From Oxalobacter aliiformigenes (lineage in GTDB: Bacteria > Pseudomonadota > Gammaproteobacteria > Burkholderiales > Burkholderiaceae_D): a DNA stretch of 64,000 nt. Shown piece by piece: positions 1 to 9,599 of the stretch. The stretch's first letter is position 1; each line of letters begins with the position of its first letter. The stretch covers positions 2,108,001 to 2,172,000 of the forward strand of contig NZ_CP098252.1 of assembly GCF_027116575.1 (NCBI RefSeq). Direction: 5' to 3'. The notes under the pieces were generated by a model. The model was not told the DNA's origin. It made no database searches and saw nothing but the letters and a program-made list of their open reading frames with translations. The position numbers and the translations under genes were made by a program.

Positions 1-88
1 AGTATTTCGACAATAAACTTCTGAATAACTTGATGAAAGAATCACTACGATTTTCATGAGAAATTTTTAATTATCATGGAGGAACCAA

Positions 89-496
89 ATGAGTTATCTG
101 GTAAACGATGTCTATGGTATGTACAAGTGCGATTCTCCCGATGGAATCTGTTTTATGGGTGTCAAAACAATTATCGGCGAGGAAGTTATCGGAAAAAATG
201 GCAAAAAACTGGGTAATATTGAGGAACTGATGATCGATATGCGAACACAACATGTCGCATATGCTCTCATGACATTCGGTGGTTTTCTGGGTATGGGAGA
301 ACGCCTCTTCGCTGTTCCCTTCCGGGCCTTTCACAACGACGGTATCAAGGGTCATTTATTCCTTGATGTCGATGAAAATTCCATCAACAATGCACCTTAT
401 ATCGAAAAAGACAATTGGCCTGACATGGCGGACAAAAACTGGATTCGTGAAATCCACGCCTTTTATGGAGTCGAACCTTATCAGGTTGGCATGTAA
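89..496 (+). CDS. PRC-barrel domain protein
   Basis: A 135-residue soluble protein that I assign to the PRC-barrel family, small beta-barrel domains found in photosynthetic reaction centre H subunit and in RNA-processing and stress proteins. The segment around residues 28-90 (conserved GEEVIGKNGKKLGNIEEL, then a hydrophobic strand and FAVPF) is the barrel; the C-terminus is short and ends with an aromatic VEPYQVGM. GGAGG lies just upstream of the ATG. It is followed 18 bp downstream by a BON-domain lipoprotein, and the two probably form a stress-type operon. The exact role is not known; the family call is fairly firm, the function is not. Confidence 0.75.
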   Translation: MSYLVNDVYGMYKCDSPDGICFMGVKTIIGEEVIGKNGKKLGNIEELMIDMRTQHVAYALMTFGGFLGMGERLFAVPFRAFHNDGIKGHLFLDVDENSINNAPYIEKDNWPDMADKNWIREIHAFYGVEPYQVGM

Positions 497-514
497 ATTT
501 TCCAGGAGGATCTT

Positions 515-826
515 ATGAAACTTTCCCCAAAAATCTCTGCCTTTTTCATGGCATTATTTCTTGTGAGTCTGGTTGGATGCGCTTCCACCCAGCAACATCA
601 AAGTGCCTCGGAATATATTGACGATGCTGTAATCACGACCAAAGTCAAAGCTGCCTTATTTAATGATCCAGACCTAAGTGCAGCCGAAATCAACGTCGAA
701 ACTTACAATGGAGAGGTTCAACTGAGTGGTTTCGTCTCTACACAAAGCCAGATTAATCAGGCTGTACAAGTCGCCAAGAAAGTGGAAGGCGTAAGAAAAG
801 TCAAAAACAGCCTCTTGGTAAAATAG
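515..826 (+). CDS. BON domain lipoprotein (OsmY-like)
   Basis: A 103-residue exported lipoprotein. Residues 1-22 form a signal peptide ending in a lipobox (LVGC, Cys22), so the mature protein should be lipid-anchored in the envelope. Residues about 33-102 are one BON domain (AVITTKVKAAL, then NVETYNGEVQLSGFV and VKNSLLV), a fold that binds phospholipid or other hydrophobic surfaces in OsmY, DolP and secretins. It has only one BON domain whereas OsmY and DolP have two. AGGAGG lies 6 bases before the ATG. It sits directly after the PRC-barrel gene and before a hairpin at 834-853. An osmotic/envelope stress role is inferred. Confidence 0.8.
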   Translation: MKLSPKISAFFMALFLVSLVGCASTQQHQSASEYIDDAVITTKVKAALFNDPDLSAAEINVETYNGEVQLSGFVSTQSQINQAVQVAKKVEGVRKVKNSLLVK

Positions 827-833
827 ATAATAT

Positions 834-853
834 CCGGCCAGCAAGCTGGCCGG
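834..853. terminator. Hairpin between convergent genes
   Basis: A perfect 9-bp GC-rich stem (CCGGCCAGC / GCTGGCCGG) with a two-base centre lies between the convergent BON gene and folA. There is no clean T-run on either strand, so intrinsic termination is plausible but not certain. Confidence 0.45.
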
Positions 854-865
854 AAAAATTCCGGT

Positions 866-1348
866 TTACGCTTTTCTTTCAAACTCAATAAAGGAATACG
901 GAATCGATGCATCGAATTCTCTTTTTGTTTTTTCGACAAACTGATCACTCGACAACACAGGATAAGTCGTTTCACCTTCAAAAACAGCATGAACGACGGT
1001 CAAATAAACCTTGTCAGTAAACGGCAAAGTCTGGGCAAACAACTCTCCTCCCCCACCGATTACAATATCTTCCAATCCCAGTTCACCGGCCAGTTTGATA
1101 GCTTCTTCAATGCTATGAACGACGTAGGCTCCGGCAACATCATAATCTTTCTGTCGTGAAACGATAATAGTCGTCCTGTCCGGTAAAACTCTCCCAATTG
1201 ATTCGTGGGTTTTTCTCCCCAGAATTAATGCCTTGCCAACAGTGAGTCTCTTGAAAATTTTTTGTTCACCCGGAATATGCCAAGGCATTTGCCCATCTTT
1301 CCCTATTACCCTGTTTTCTGACATGGCAACGACATGAGATATAACCAT
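866..1348 (-). CDS. folA: Dihydrofolate reductase
   Basis: A 160-residue type I dihydrofolate reductase, reducing dihydrofolate to tetrahydrofolate with NADPH for one-carbon and thymidylate metabolism in the cytoplasm. Visible family signatures are the N-terminal VVAMSENRVIGKDGQMPWHI with the Met20-loop PW, the LGRKTHESIGR NADPH-binding segment near residues 43-53, and the VIGGGGELF glycine-rich motif near 95-103. Length is normal. The ATG has GGAAG at good spacing. It lies 36 bp downstream of the TPR gene on the same strand and is probably co-transcribed with it. Confidence 0.95.
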   Translation of the reverse strand: MVISHVVAMSENRVIGKDGQMPWHIPGEQKIFKRLTVGKALILGRKTHESIGRVLPDRTTIIVSRQKDYDVAGAYVVHSIEEAIKLAGELGLEDIVIGGGGELFAQTLPFTDKVYLTVVHAVFEGETTYPVLSSDQFVEKTKREFDASIPYSFIEFERKA

Positions 1349-1384
1349 TCAGTACTTCCTTTTTAAACTCGGACAAGATTGCTG

Positions 1385-3253
1385 CTAAAGTTTGATTTTC
1401 AGACGTGTCAAAGTTGAATTCAACAGATCATTATCAGGATCTTTCTTTTTGACTTTACTGAAAAGCGACAAAGCCTCTTGCCGATTTCCTTTTGTCCACA
1501 ACACCTCGGCAAGATGAATTGCTATCTCATTGTCCGATCGCAATTTGTAGGCATGACGCAAATTCTGTTCAGCTAAATCAAGATCACCCTGTCTGAAAAA
1601 AACCCAACCAAGACTATCTATAATATAAGGGTCATCGGGTGCCAGTTTTATTGCCTTATCGATCAGTATAAATGCTTCATCCAGTCGAAGATTACGATCT
1701 GCCAATGAATACCCCAAAGCGTTATAAGCTTGCTGATAATTTGGATCGATTTCAATGATCCGTTTCAATGATTCTTCCATGAGCCCATACTTCCCCAGAT
1801 TCTCTGCAGCCAAAGCATAGTCGTACAGAATATTGGTATTCTGCGGAAATTGCGCAACTCCCGACTTGAGAACATTGAAAGCATCTTTTGTTCTTTTGAC
1901 TTCTTTCAGAATTTGTGCCTCAGTCAGCAACAATTTTTCCCGTTCATAAGGATTTTCATTCGCCAAATCCGTAATGATTTTCCTTGCCCTGTTGACATTT
2001 CCTTTTTTTGCATAAATCTGAGCTTTCCTGATCTCCATACCCAATGCAACCTCATCATCCTCATCCGGGTTTATTCGGGAAAGCCACTGAAGTGATTCAT
2101 CATATCGATGCTGTTCTTCCGCTATCTGGGACAGCAAAAACAGAACCTGTATTGATTCCTGACGATTCTCCGTGGACTGAGCAGAAGATGTTCCAAGATA
2201 CCTTTCCAAATATTTTTCTGCCGAAATATAGTCATTTTCCTGAATGGACAATAATCCAAGCGAATAGAGCGCCATCAAATCCTGAGGATCGGAATCCAGC
2301 AATATCTCGAATTCCTGTCTTGCGTTTTCATACTTCTTTTGTCCCAGCAACAAACGGGCAAGTGAAATTCTTACTTCGCGTGACTCCGGATATTTCAGCA
2401 AAAATGCAGAAAGGATATCAATGGCCTCACTGATATTGGAAGAAACTTGTGCATACGTCAACACAGCCATCTCGGAATCCGGTTTTAAAACAAGTGCTTT
2501 TTGAGCTTCATCTCTGGCTCTGCTTCGATCGTTTTTCATCAAGGCGGATACTGCCAGCGATAGATGTGCTTCAGGTGTATCCTGATACGGTGCCGCGACT
2601 TCTTCCATTATCGCAAAAGCATCCGTTTTGTTCTTGGTTCCTGCAAGAAGCTGCTGAAGCTGATAAAACAGCGCTACCCGTTTCTCTGGTGTTGCCGCAG
2701 CCAGTCTGGAAGAAAAATAATCTTTGACCTCATCCAGTCTGTTGTCCAGCACCAGAAATCCCAGCAAATACTTCTCAGCTTCTTCAGATTGCGCGGCCAA
2801 TTTGTGCCAAAGGCGTACCGCTTGCAAAGCATCTTTTACATTTCTATTTTTGACAGCGATCTCAGCCGCTCTTCTGGCAAGGCGAGGATCCGCAGTTTCT
2901 TTTGCAGCATCCAACATGGTCTCATAAGCATACACATCAAGACCACGCTGTTCTGCAATATCTGCACTCAATATTTGATAAAGCAAATCATTCGTCAGCG
3001 ACCTGGGCGGCAACATTTCTTGTGTCGAAATTGAAACAGACGACGATTTTGTCAACAAATCAACTTCGCTCCTTTCATGATCAGTAGAACGGTCGCTTTT
3101 AGGCAAGTCGGGTCGAGAATCCTGCTTTTTTGCTGGTATTTCAGATTCATTTGCTGAATCCGCTTGCGATGGACCAGTCAAGACAAACAAAAAGCCCAAC
3201 ATCATAGCGGAAATGCCCTGTAATAACTTTTTCTTCCGAATATTAGTAATCAT
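1385..3253 (-). CDS. Exported TPR-repeat protein
   Basis: A 622-residue protein with an N-terminal signal peptide (basic MITNIRKKKLL, hydrophobic segment to about residue 30, ending near SQA). The rest is helical and built from tetratricopeptide repeats; recognisable copies include YNALGYSLADRN and IDSLGWVFFRQGDLDLAEQN in the C-terminal third, the type seen in large periplasmic or outer-membrane TPR proteins of Burkholderiales. Such proteins act as scaffolds for assembly of envelope complexes; the partner here is unknown. Upstream of folA in a likely operon. The family assignment is secure, the specific function is not. Confidence 0.8.
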   Translation of the reverse strand: MITNIRKKKLLQGISAMMLGFLFVLTGPSQADSANESEIPAKKQDSRPDLPKSDRSTDHERSEVDLLTKSSSVSISTQEMLPPRSLTNDLLYQILSADIAEQRGLDVYAYETMLDAAKETADPRLARRAAEIAVKNRNVKDALQAVRLWHKLAAQSEEAEKYLLGFLVLDNRLDEVKDYFSSRLAAATPEKRVALFYQLQQLLAGTKNKTDAFAIMEEVAAPYQDTPEAHLSLAVSALMKNDRSRARDEAQKALVLKPDSEMAVLTYAQVSSNISEAIDILSAFLLKYPESREVRISLARLLLGQKKYENARQEFEILLDSDPQDLMALYSLGLLSIQENDYISAEKYLERYLGTSSAQSTENRQESIQVLFLLSQIAEEQHRYDESLQWLSRINPDEDDEVALGMEIRKAQIYAKKGNVNRARKIITDLANENPYEREKLLLTEAQILKEVKRTKDAFNVLKSGVAQFPQNTNILYDYALAAENLGKYGLMEESLKRIIEIDPNYQQAYNALGYSLADRNLRLDEAFILIDKAIKLAPDDPYIIDSLGWVFFRQGDLDLAEQNLRHAYKLRSDNEIAIHLAEVLWTKGNRQEALSLFSKVKKKDPDNDLLNSTLTRLKIKL

Positions 3254-3410
3254 ATCAGTCCGTGCAAAAGCATTTTCTCAATGCGTATCATTTTACCTGT
3301 CAGCCGCTCTAAATATCCTACCTTCAGCAATTATCTTGCCGCTATCAACCATACTGATATTTTTTTATGCAACTCATTAAAAAAATAATACTCAAATTTA
3401 AAAAATAGGG

Positions 3411-3416
3411 TATAAT
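3411..3416 (+). promoter_or_regulatory. -10 box for tRNA-Arg
   Basis: A perfect TATAAT ends 10 bases before the mature tRNA 5' end in an AT-rich stretch. No convincing -35 hexamer is visible at 16-18 bp. Confidence 0.5.
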
Positions 3417-3426
3417 GTATTCTTTC

Positions 3427-3503
3427 GCGGCTGTAGCTCAGCTGGATAGAGTACTTGGCTACGAACCAAGGGGTCGTGGGTTCGATTCCTGCCAGCCGCG
3501 CCA
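3427..3503 (+). tRNA. tRNA-Arg(ACG)
   Basis: A 77-nt cloverleaf: acceptor GCGGCTG pairs with CAGCCGC, followed by discriminator G and an encoded CCA. The anticodon stem CTTGG/CCAAG holds loop CTACGAA with anticodon ACG (3461-3463), which is normally edited to ICG and reads CGU, CGC and CGA. The T-loop TTCGATT is present. An intrinsic terminator follows directly. Confidence 0.97.
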
Positions 3504-3509
3504 TTTTCG

Positions 3510-3543
3510 AACGGGCCAGTTATTTTTAACTGGCCCGTTTTTT
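3510..3543 (+). terminator. Intrinsic terminator of tRNA-Arg
   Basis: A 13-bp perfect stem (AACGGGCCAGTTA / TAACTGGCCCGTT) with a four-base loop is followed by a run of T, right after the tRNA CCA end. Confidence 0.9.
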
Positions 3544-3631
3544 ATTCCGATCATCCCTCATCGTGCCGTTACCTTACGCTGCTCTTTGGTCATTCGTAAA
3601 ATCTTCTGTCCTCGAATACAGCAAAAGTCAA

Positions 3632-3919
3632 ATGAGCATATGTGCCGACGTGTTGACAGCAGACGGAATAGTGACCCTCAATATTTTCGGAAATGAATCA
3701 AACCGCTCCAAAAGCATTGAAGCATTGCAAGCCTGCTTCGACTCAGTAGCCTGGTTACCTGAAGTCGACGGTGGCAATGTCATTGTGATCGCTTTCAAGG
3801 AATCGCCCAGTATCGGTTTCGAAGATCTGTACCGTCGTGCACAAACAATCAGAAAAAAAACGAAACTGAAATCGGAGAGATGGGTGGAGGGTTTGTACGA
3901 ATGGATGCGAGGAAGCTGA
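3632..3919 (+). CDS. Hypothetical protein, 95 aa
   Basis: I do not recognise a family. The frame is open from 3563, but the ATG at 3632 gives the more protein-like product: an alternating beta-type N-terminus (MSICADVLTADGIVTLNIFG), a helical stretch around SKSIEALQACF, a hydrophobic strand NVIVIAF, and a strongly basic C-terminal helix (RRAQTIRKKTKLKSERW) that might contact nucleic acid. No clear ribosome site precedes either start. It sits between tRNA-Arg and the remnant rRNA operon, converging on the latter's terminator. It may be a true small gene or a residual fragment. Confidence 0.45.
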   Translation: MSICADVLTADGIVTLNIFGNESNRSKSIEALQACFDSVAWLPEVDGGNVIVIAFKESPSIGFEDLYRRAQTIRKKTKLKSERWVEGLYEWMRGS

Positions 3920-3956
3920 AGGAGAGGAGTGAAGAGAAAGGGAATCGAGAAAGAAA

Positions 3957-3986
3957 TAAAAAAGCCCCTGAATTTTCAGGGGCTTT
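3957..3986 (-). terminator. rRNA operon terminator
   Basis: Read on the minus strand, a stem of AAAGCCCCTGAA and its complement is followed by six T, 10 bases after the 5S 3' end. Confidence 0.85.
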
Positions 3987-3995
3987 CAGGATAAT

Positions 3996-4111
3996 TGCCT
4001 GACGATAACCTACTTTCACACTGGTTTCAGCACTATCATCGGCGCGATATCGTTTCACGGTCCTGTTCGGGATGGGAAGGGGTGGTTCCAATTCGCTATG
4101 GTCATCAGGCA
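3996..4111 (-). rRNA. rrf: 5S ribosomal RNA
   Basis: About 116 nt read on the minus strand, beginning TGCCTGATGACCATAGCGA and ending with the complementary CGTCAGGCA, so the terminal helix closes. The internal CCATCCCGAACAGGACCGTGA is the invariant 5S loop region. The gene looks complete although the 23S gene upstream of it is cut short, so any transcript must come from an unusual promoter or none. Confidence 0.93.
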
Positions 4112-4216
4112 TAACTTGTCGGCCGGCCGTCATCAACGTCCAGCCCAATCTGGAATCAAGCAAGAATCTTAAGGCAGATCATGTCTTTTGACAACTTCTT
4201 TTCCATAACCTGTCAA

Positions 4217-4622
<406 letters not shown>

Positions 4623-4725
4623 ATCCGTGTTTTTTACCCAATGATTCTATTGGATAGAAACCGCCATCCACGTTAAAAATATACCGCGACTCTTCCAGTG
4701 ACTGTTTCCAACATGCATCATCAAC

Positions 4726-6242
4726 CTAATATCCCATTATTTCTGCAAGAACCAGTGGTAACGATACGGTATTGAAAATTCTCATGTTTTGGTTTTCCAC
4801 AGAATATTTGTCAACCAAACTCCTAGCTCGCTGCATCAGCATTTTGTCCTCTGACCACATAACTAACGGAATTTCATACTGCCGTTTGTCCAAGTTCGGC
4901 ATTCCATGCCCTTTATTGACAATTTCACCATGATCAGGAACATAAACAAACAATGTATTCCTGTTACTATTGTCAACCTGCGTCAACAACTCCAGAAATT
5001 TGTCCGTGTTCGCAATGGTTGCATCATAATGGCGATATTCTGGCAATGAATTAGCTGCCCACTCAAAATCGGCCTGATTATGGCCGTATTTGCATCCGAG
5101 ATGACTGCCCCTCAAATGAAGAACAAAAAACTGCTTTGCACTTTTATGCAGAAAATCTGAAAACGGTTCAAACAAAGTATCATCAAATTGACCCGGAATA
5201 AAAGAAACGATATCTGCCTGCAAAGCAATCACCCTGACCAAAGTATCATGAAGCCCGACTCCTGCTTGCTTGGATAACCATACTGTCTGGTATCCAGCAT
5301 TTTTGGCAAATTCCAGAAGGCTGGCCTTTTTTACAAAAGGTTCAATCTGTCTGGCTGTAGCCAGACTGAATATCCTGATAACCACTTCTCTGGTGATCGG
5401 TGCTGGTGAAATTGCATTGAAAACAGCAGTTTTGTCCTTGTCTTTCTGCATTTTCATCATGAAATCATCTGTCGGATGTGCATATCCGTAAATACCATGA
5501 TGCCCTTTATTATCGCTTTCTCCCAATATAACAACTATTCTTTGCGGTGCTTTTTTCACTGATTGGGAAACGAGTTATCTCATCAGGCAGTTCCCTTTTC
5601 TTTTCCAGTGCCTCATCTACTTTGGATTGTGCCGCATAATATCCGGCAATCATTGCCGGTTCTTTTGTTACCAAATATGTACGATATTTCAATCCCATTA
5701 TCTCGACAGGATACTGTCTGAATTCATATGCTTCTCTTATCGGCAAATTCAACCATGACGGTACAGCCACTTTCAGCATCGGAAACAGCAGAAGTATAAT
5801 CAGCACGACTATGCCAACGGGTCCTGTTTTTGATGTATTTCGCGTCAATCCGAAAAGGACTGTAAAAATGCCGGCAAACAGTAACCAAGGTACAATTCCC
5901 GCATGAAACAGAAATTCCTTGGCTTCTACGTAATGCGTTTCCAGTACAGAAGCCATCATTCCATCATGTAAAACACCTCCATACATATAAATACATGAGA
6001 CATTGAGCGCCGCAACAAATGAGACATATAAAAGAGCAGGTATCCTTAATGGATAAGCCAAACGTACAAGCAAAAATATAGTTATTGTATTGGCAACTGA
6101 ACGGGATAATGTACGAGAGAAAGCTTTAGGCAGATAAAAATAAAAAAAAACAAGAGACCAGCAGTAACAAAAATATTGTCTGTAAATCGAAGAAATTTTT
6201 TACTCGATCTTTCCAATCATTGAATTGAACCTTAAATTTCAT
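4726..6242 (-). pseudogene. Phosphoethanolamine transferase, two frameshifts
   Basis: Three pieces in different frames add up to one ~505-residue EptA-family inner-membrane enzyme, which transfers phosphoethanolamine to lipid A or core sugars. The ATG at 6242 starts a cytoplasmic tail and first membrane segment (QTIFLLLLVSCFF); reading then shifts at a 9-base T-run in the coding strand (plus A-run 6143-6151). The middle piece supplies further membrane segments and the linker; a second shift at six A (plus 5551-5556) leads into the sulfatase-fold domain with GES near its start, the nucleophile-region SPAPITRE, and the metal-binding VPDHGE and GHGMP. Removing one base from each run restores the frame. 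It lies between the 23S fragment and degenerate DNA. Pseudogene, phase-variable gene or sequencing error are all possible. Confidence 0.8.
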
Positions 6243-7380
6243 AGATGCTATATCCAATAGATTCTATTCCTGAAAAATTCTGATGAAGTGTTCCTGCAAT
6301 AAACAGAAAAAACGATAGACCACAGCGTTTGAACCGTTCTGAGAACAAAAACTCCTTATCAACACTATTTGTAAACAGAATCTTTGTTCTTTCGATTCTC
6401 CCCTCTTCTTTCCTGCGCCCTCTAAAAAGTATTAATGGATGGCATGTATTTGTAGATCGTTGTTTTTATCGTGTTTTTTCTTCCCGCTTTTTCGGAATGC
6501 CGGTGATGCTCATGGCGGGAGGCCGCCAGGACGTTTCTGTTTTTCCCTGATTTTTGATAGACTTGGCGGTACTTTCTGCTGTATCGGCGGACAAGGTCAG
6601 GATCCGTTAATACTTTTTAGCGGATGCTTCTTTTTCCGATTTTTTTTGACTAGGTGACGATTATTTGAGGAAATAACGGTTTGCTTGGTATTCTTTGACC
6701 AGATTTTGTAGAAAAATATCTGCTGATACAACGCATAGATAGAAAAGATAAGTTGTCAGATCATTTTTTACGACTTAACCGATTTCACCGGTTATAAGAG
6801 ATTTTGTTCTATTCCATAGACGACAAAATTTTTCTCAAAGACAATCCGACATTCCTTTTCCTGACGACAGACTAACAGTAACGGCCGTCAATGATAGGAT
6901 TTCCGGTAGGTGGTTCGGACAGGTTTAGTGGAAACCATCAGCTTCATGATATCGGCCAGTTTTTAAGGATCTGGCAAAAAATATCAGGATATTTTCATAG
7001 TCAAGAAAAACAGGAAATTGCTCTCCATGCTGATCATGGCTGGCGCCAGCGAATGAGGTTCAAAAGCGACGACCACAGACCAGTGCTCGGGATGGGCAAA
7101 TCTTGTACGAATATATCGTTCGGCCTGTTTTTATGGTTTGTTCTGATACCGTTTTTCTCTATTTTTCAGGCAATTTCAGGAATGAAAAGATTTGATTCAC
7201 CAGCCCAGAAATGTTGACAAAATATTTATGAGACAAAATCTCTTTAAAAACGATATGTTATAAGCGAAAAAACAACGTGTTGCCTCTGCCCGTTTTTGGG
7301 AAGACAAGAAATTCTTTCAACTCTACTCGTGAAAAGACCATTTCACAAAAAAGACAACAAGTTGGCAAAAATAGCCATAT
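6243..7380. other. Long non-coding or decayed interval
   Basis: About 1.1 kb without a supportable gene, AT-rich with many stops. It holds a ~200-bp inverted-repeat element (6422-6620) and a short stretch around 7030-7115 whose minus-strand translation looks protein-like (see findings). The only longer plus-strand frame, 6891-7217, lacks a ribosome site and resembles nothing I know. Confidence 0.6.
6422..6620. repeat. MITE-like element with 19-bp inverted ends
   Basis: CTAAAAAGTATTAATGGAT at the left end is matched on the other strand at the right end (ATCCGTTAATACTTTTTAG) with one mismatch. The ~160-bp interior codes for nothing obvious. No target-site duplication is evident. It could be a non-autonomous transposon relic or a very long hairpin. 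Confidence 0.5.
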
Positions 7381-8694
7381 TTACGCAAAAAGTGTTTTAA
7401 ATGCCTGAAAATACTCCGGAAACGTTTTTGCAACACACTTTGGATCATTAATACGGATTTTCGCCCCTTGTTTGTTGGAACTCGACAAACAGGCCAGAGA
7501 GAAACACATGGCTATACGATGATCATCATATGTATCGATTGTCGCATCTGAAATTCGTGTAGCGGGAATAACTTTCAGCCAGTCATCTCCCGTTTCCACA
7601 TCAACACCCAGCTTTGTCAATTCTGTTGCCATCGCGACTATCCTGTCAGTTTCCTTGACCCGCCAACTGCCGATATTACGCAGTACACTCGGGCCATCTG
7701 CATACACAGCCAGCATGGCCACTGTCATCGCTGCATCCGGAATGAGATTGAAATCATCGTCAATACATTTCAACGGGCCATTCGATACGACTTCAATGAA
7801 ATTATCTCCATAAACCACCTTGGCTCCCATCTGCTGGAGTATATCGCAAAACCGGACGTCGCCCTGAATGCTGTTCTTCCCTATCCCCTCGACTTTGACC
7901 GGGCCACCAGCAATCGCGGCAGCAGCTAAAAAATAGGAAGCGGACGACGCATCTCCTTCTACATGCAAAACTCCCGGGCTTTTATAAGTTTGCCCTTTTT
8001 TCAGAGTAAAAGCGTTCCAGCCATCCTGTTCAATTTCCACTCCAAACGAACGCATCAAATTGAGCGTAATTTCAATATATGGTTTTGAAATCAGCTCACC
8101 GATAACATGAATGGTCACATCCTGTGTTCTTGCCATTAATGGGGAAGCCATCAGCAATGCTGTCAGAAATTGACTGGAAACATTGCCGCGTACTTTGAGA
8201 TTGTGAGACCTTATATGGCCTTCATGAATCCGGATAGGTGGATACCCTGGATTTTCGACATATTCGATATTGGCACCGGATTCATTGAGTGCGTCGACCA
8301 AATCGCCAATTGGTCGCTCATGCATACGTTTGATTCCATGCAACAGAAAATCACCACCTAAAACTGCCAGTGCGGCTGCCAGCGGCCGTATGGCTGTTCC
8401 CGCATTTCCCAAGAACAGATCCGCTTTCCGTACCGGTAATTCCCCTTTTGTCCCTGTGACGATATATTCATTGTCGAAACCGGTCCGGCTCCAGTCAACA
8501 CCGAGTTTTTCCAGTGCCTGAAGCATGACCATCGTATCATCGGATGCAAGAAGATCCTTGATGACTGTCTGGCCTTCGGCAAGTGCCGATAGCAGCAACG
8601 TCCTGTTTGATATGCTTTTCGAGCCGGGAAGACGTACTGTCCCGGAAACGTGTCCGACAGGTAAAAGGTCAATATGTTTTGGATAATGGTGCAT
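7381..8694 (-). CDS. aroA: EPSP synthase (3-phosphoshikimate 1-carboxyvinyltransferase)
   Basis: A 437-residue shikimate-pathway enzyme joining shikimate 3-phosphate and PEP to give EPSP. Conserved [10 protein letters not shown] near the N-terminus, [11 protein letters not shown] (the glyphosate/PEP-site loop) around residue 91, RVKETDRI and a C-terminal DDHRIAM are all present. I take ATG 8694, because the frame's upstream extension to 8730 would use TTG; the gene overlaps the end of tyrA by 10 bases. It is the last gene of the gyrA-serC-pheA-hisC-tyrA-aroA run. In other Burkholderiales cmk and rpsA usually follow; here a long non-coding stretch does. Confidence 0.95.
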   Translation of the reverse strand: MHHYPKHIDLLPVGHVSGTVRLPGSKSISNRTLLLSALAEGQTVIKDLLASDDTMVMLQALEKLGVDWSRTGFDNEYIVTGTKGELPVRKADLFLGNAGTAIRPLAAALAVLGGDFLLHGIKRMHERPIGDLVDALNESGANIEYVENPGYPPIRIHEGHIRSHNLKVRGNVSSQFLTALLMASPLMARTQDVTIHVIGELISKPYIEITLNLMRSFGVEIEQDGWNAFTLKKGQTYKSPGVLHVEGDASSASYFLAAAAIAGGPVKVEGIGKNSIQGDVRFCDILQQMGAKVVYGDNFIEVVSNGPLKCIDDDFNLIPDAAMTVAMLAVYADGPSVLRNIGSWRVKETDRIVAMATELTKLGVDVETGDDWLKVIPATRISDATIDTYDDHRIAMCFSLACLSSSNKQGAKIRINDPKCVAKTFPEYFQAFKTLFA

Positions 8695-8704
8695 GGGACG
8701 ATTT

Positions 8705-9595
8705 TTACTTTTTCGATTCGGAATTTTCAATCGTATTCAGCCAGTTCATTCTGGCTCTCTGGGCATTGGCATAGATTTTCTCCAGTTCAGGCCCATCCGC
8801 TTTTTCCACCAGATCGCGCATATTTTTCAATTCCTCCAGATAAGCATCCATTTCGGTCAAAAGATGGGCACGATTGGCCAGGGTGATATCCCGCCACATT
8901 TCAGGGGAAGAACTGGCAATTCTTGTAAAATCCCGGAATCCGCTGGCGGCATACTGGAAAAAGAGATCTGATTTGGCATGATTGGCAACATAATCCACAA
9001 GCCCGTAAGCCAGCAAATGCGGCATATGGCTGACTGTCGCAAAAACACTGTCATGATCATCTGGCGACAGATAATGAATAATGGAACCACATTGCTCCCA
9101 CAAGCCCGCGATCTTCTCAATATCATCTTTACGGTTTTCGGAGAGCGCGGTAATGACCGTCTTCTTTCCGGCAAACAAATCATCTATCGCTGCATCGGGA
9201 CCATTCATTTCTCGTCCGGCAATCGGATGAGCCGGAACAAAACGATCAATCTTTTCAGCAAGCACTTCGCGTGCCACGGCAATAACATCCGTCTTGGTAC
9301 TGCCCGTATCTGTCACAACCATTTCGGCAGACAGATACGGCATAACCATTTTGAGAACATTTCCCGTCTGGGCAACCGGCACCGACAACACCAGCAAATC
9401 GGCCCCCTGGAATGTTTCGTCCATTGGCGAACCTGCATCATCAACGATACCAAGAGCATACGCCCTGGACAGAATTTCCCGATTTCTCTCCAATCCTACG
9501 ATACGGCCTTTGTAACCGTTTTTCCGTAGTGCCAATGCAAGCGATCCGCCAATCAGCCCGACGCCGCAAATTACAATTTTCTTGAATGGAACCAC
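8705..9595 (-). CDS. tyrA: Prephenate dehydrogenase
   Basis: A 296-residue NAD(P)-dependent enzyme converting prephenate to 4-hydroxyphenylpyruvate (or arogenate to tyrosine) in tyrosine synthesis. The N-terminal Rossmann motif [14 protein letters not shown] and the VTDTGSTK and [14 protein letters not shown] signatures are clear; the C-terminal half is the helical dimerisation domain. It starts with GTG, four bases after the hisC stop, and overlaps aroA, so translation is probably coupled. It has no fused chorismate mutase; that domain is carried by PheA here. Confidence 0.94.
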   Translation of the reverse strand: MVPFKKIVICGVGLIGGSLALALRKNGYKGRIVGLERNREILSRAYALGIVDDAGSPMDETFQGADLLVLSVPVAQTGNVLKMVMPYLSAEMVVTDTGSTKTDVIAVAREVLAEKIDRFVPAHPIAGREMNGPDAAIDDLFAGKKTVITALSENRKDDIEKIAGLWEQCGSIIHYLSPDDHDSVFATVSHMPHLLAYGLVDYVANHAKSDLFFQYAASGFRDFTRIASSSPEMWRDITLANRAHLLTEMDAYLEELKNMRDLVEKADGPELEKIYANAQRARMNWLNTIENSESKK

Positions 9596-9599
9596 GAGC

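Noticed and set aside
6891..7217. 108-codon plus-strand frame in the degenerate interval
   Set aside because: No ribosome site, no recognisable domain, and the opposite strand looks more protein-like.
8695..8730. Longer aroA start at 8730
   Set aside because: It would use TTG and extend the overlap with tyrA; ATG 8694 gives the conserved N-terminus.
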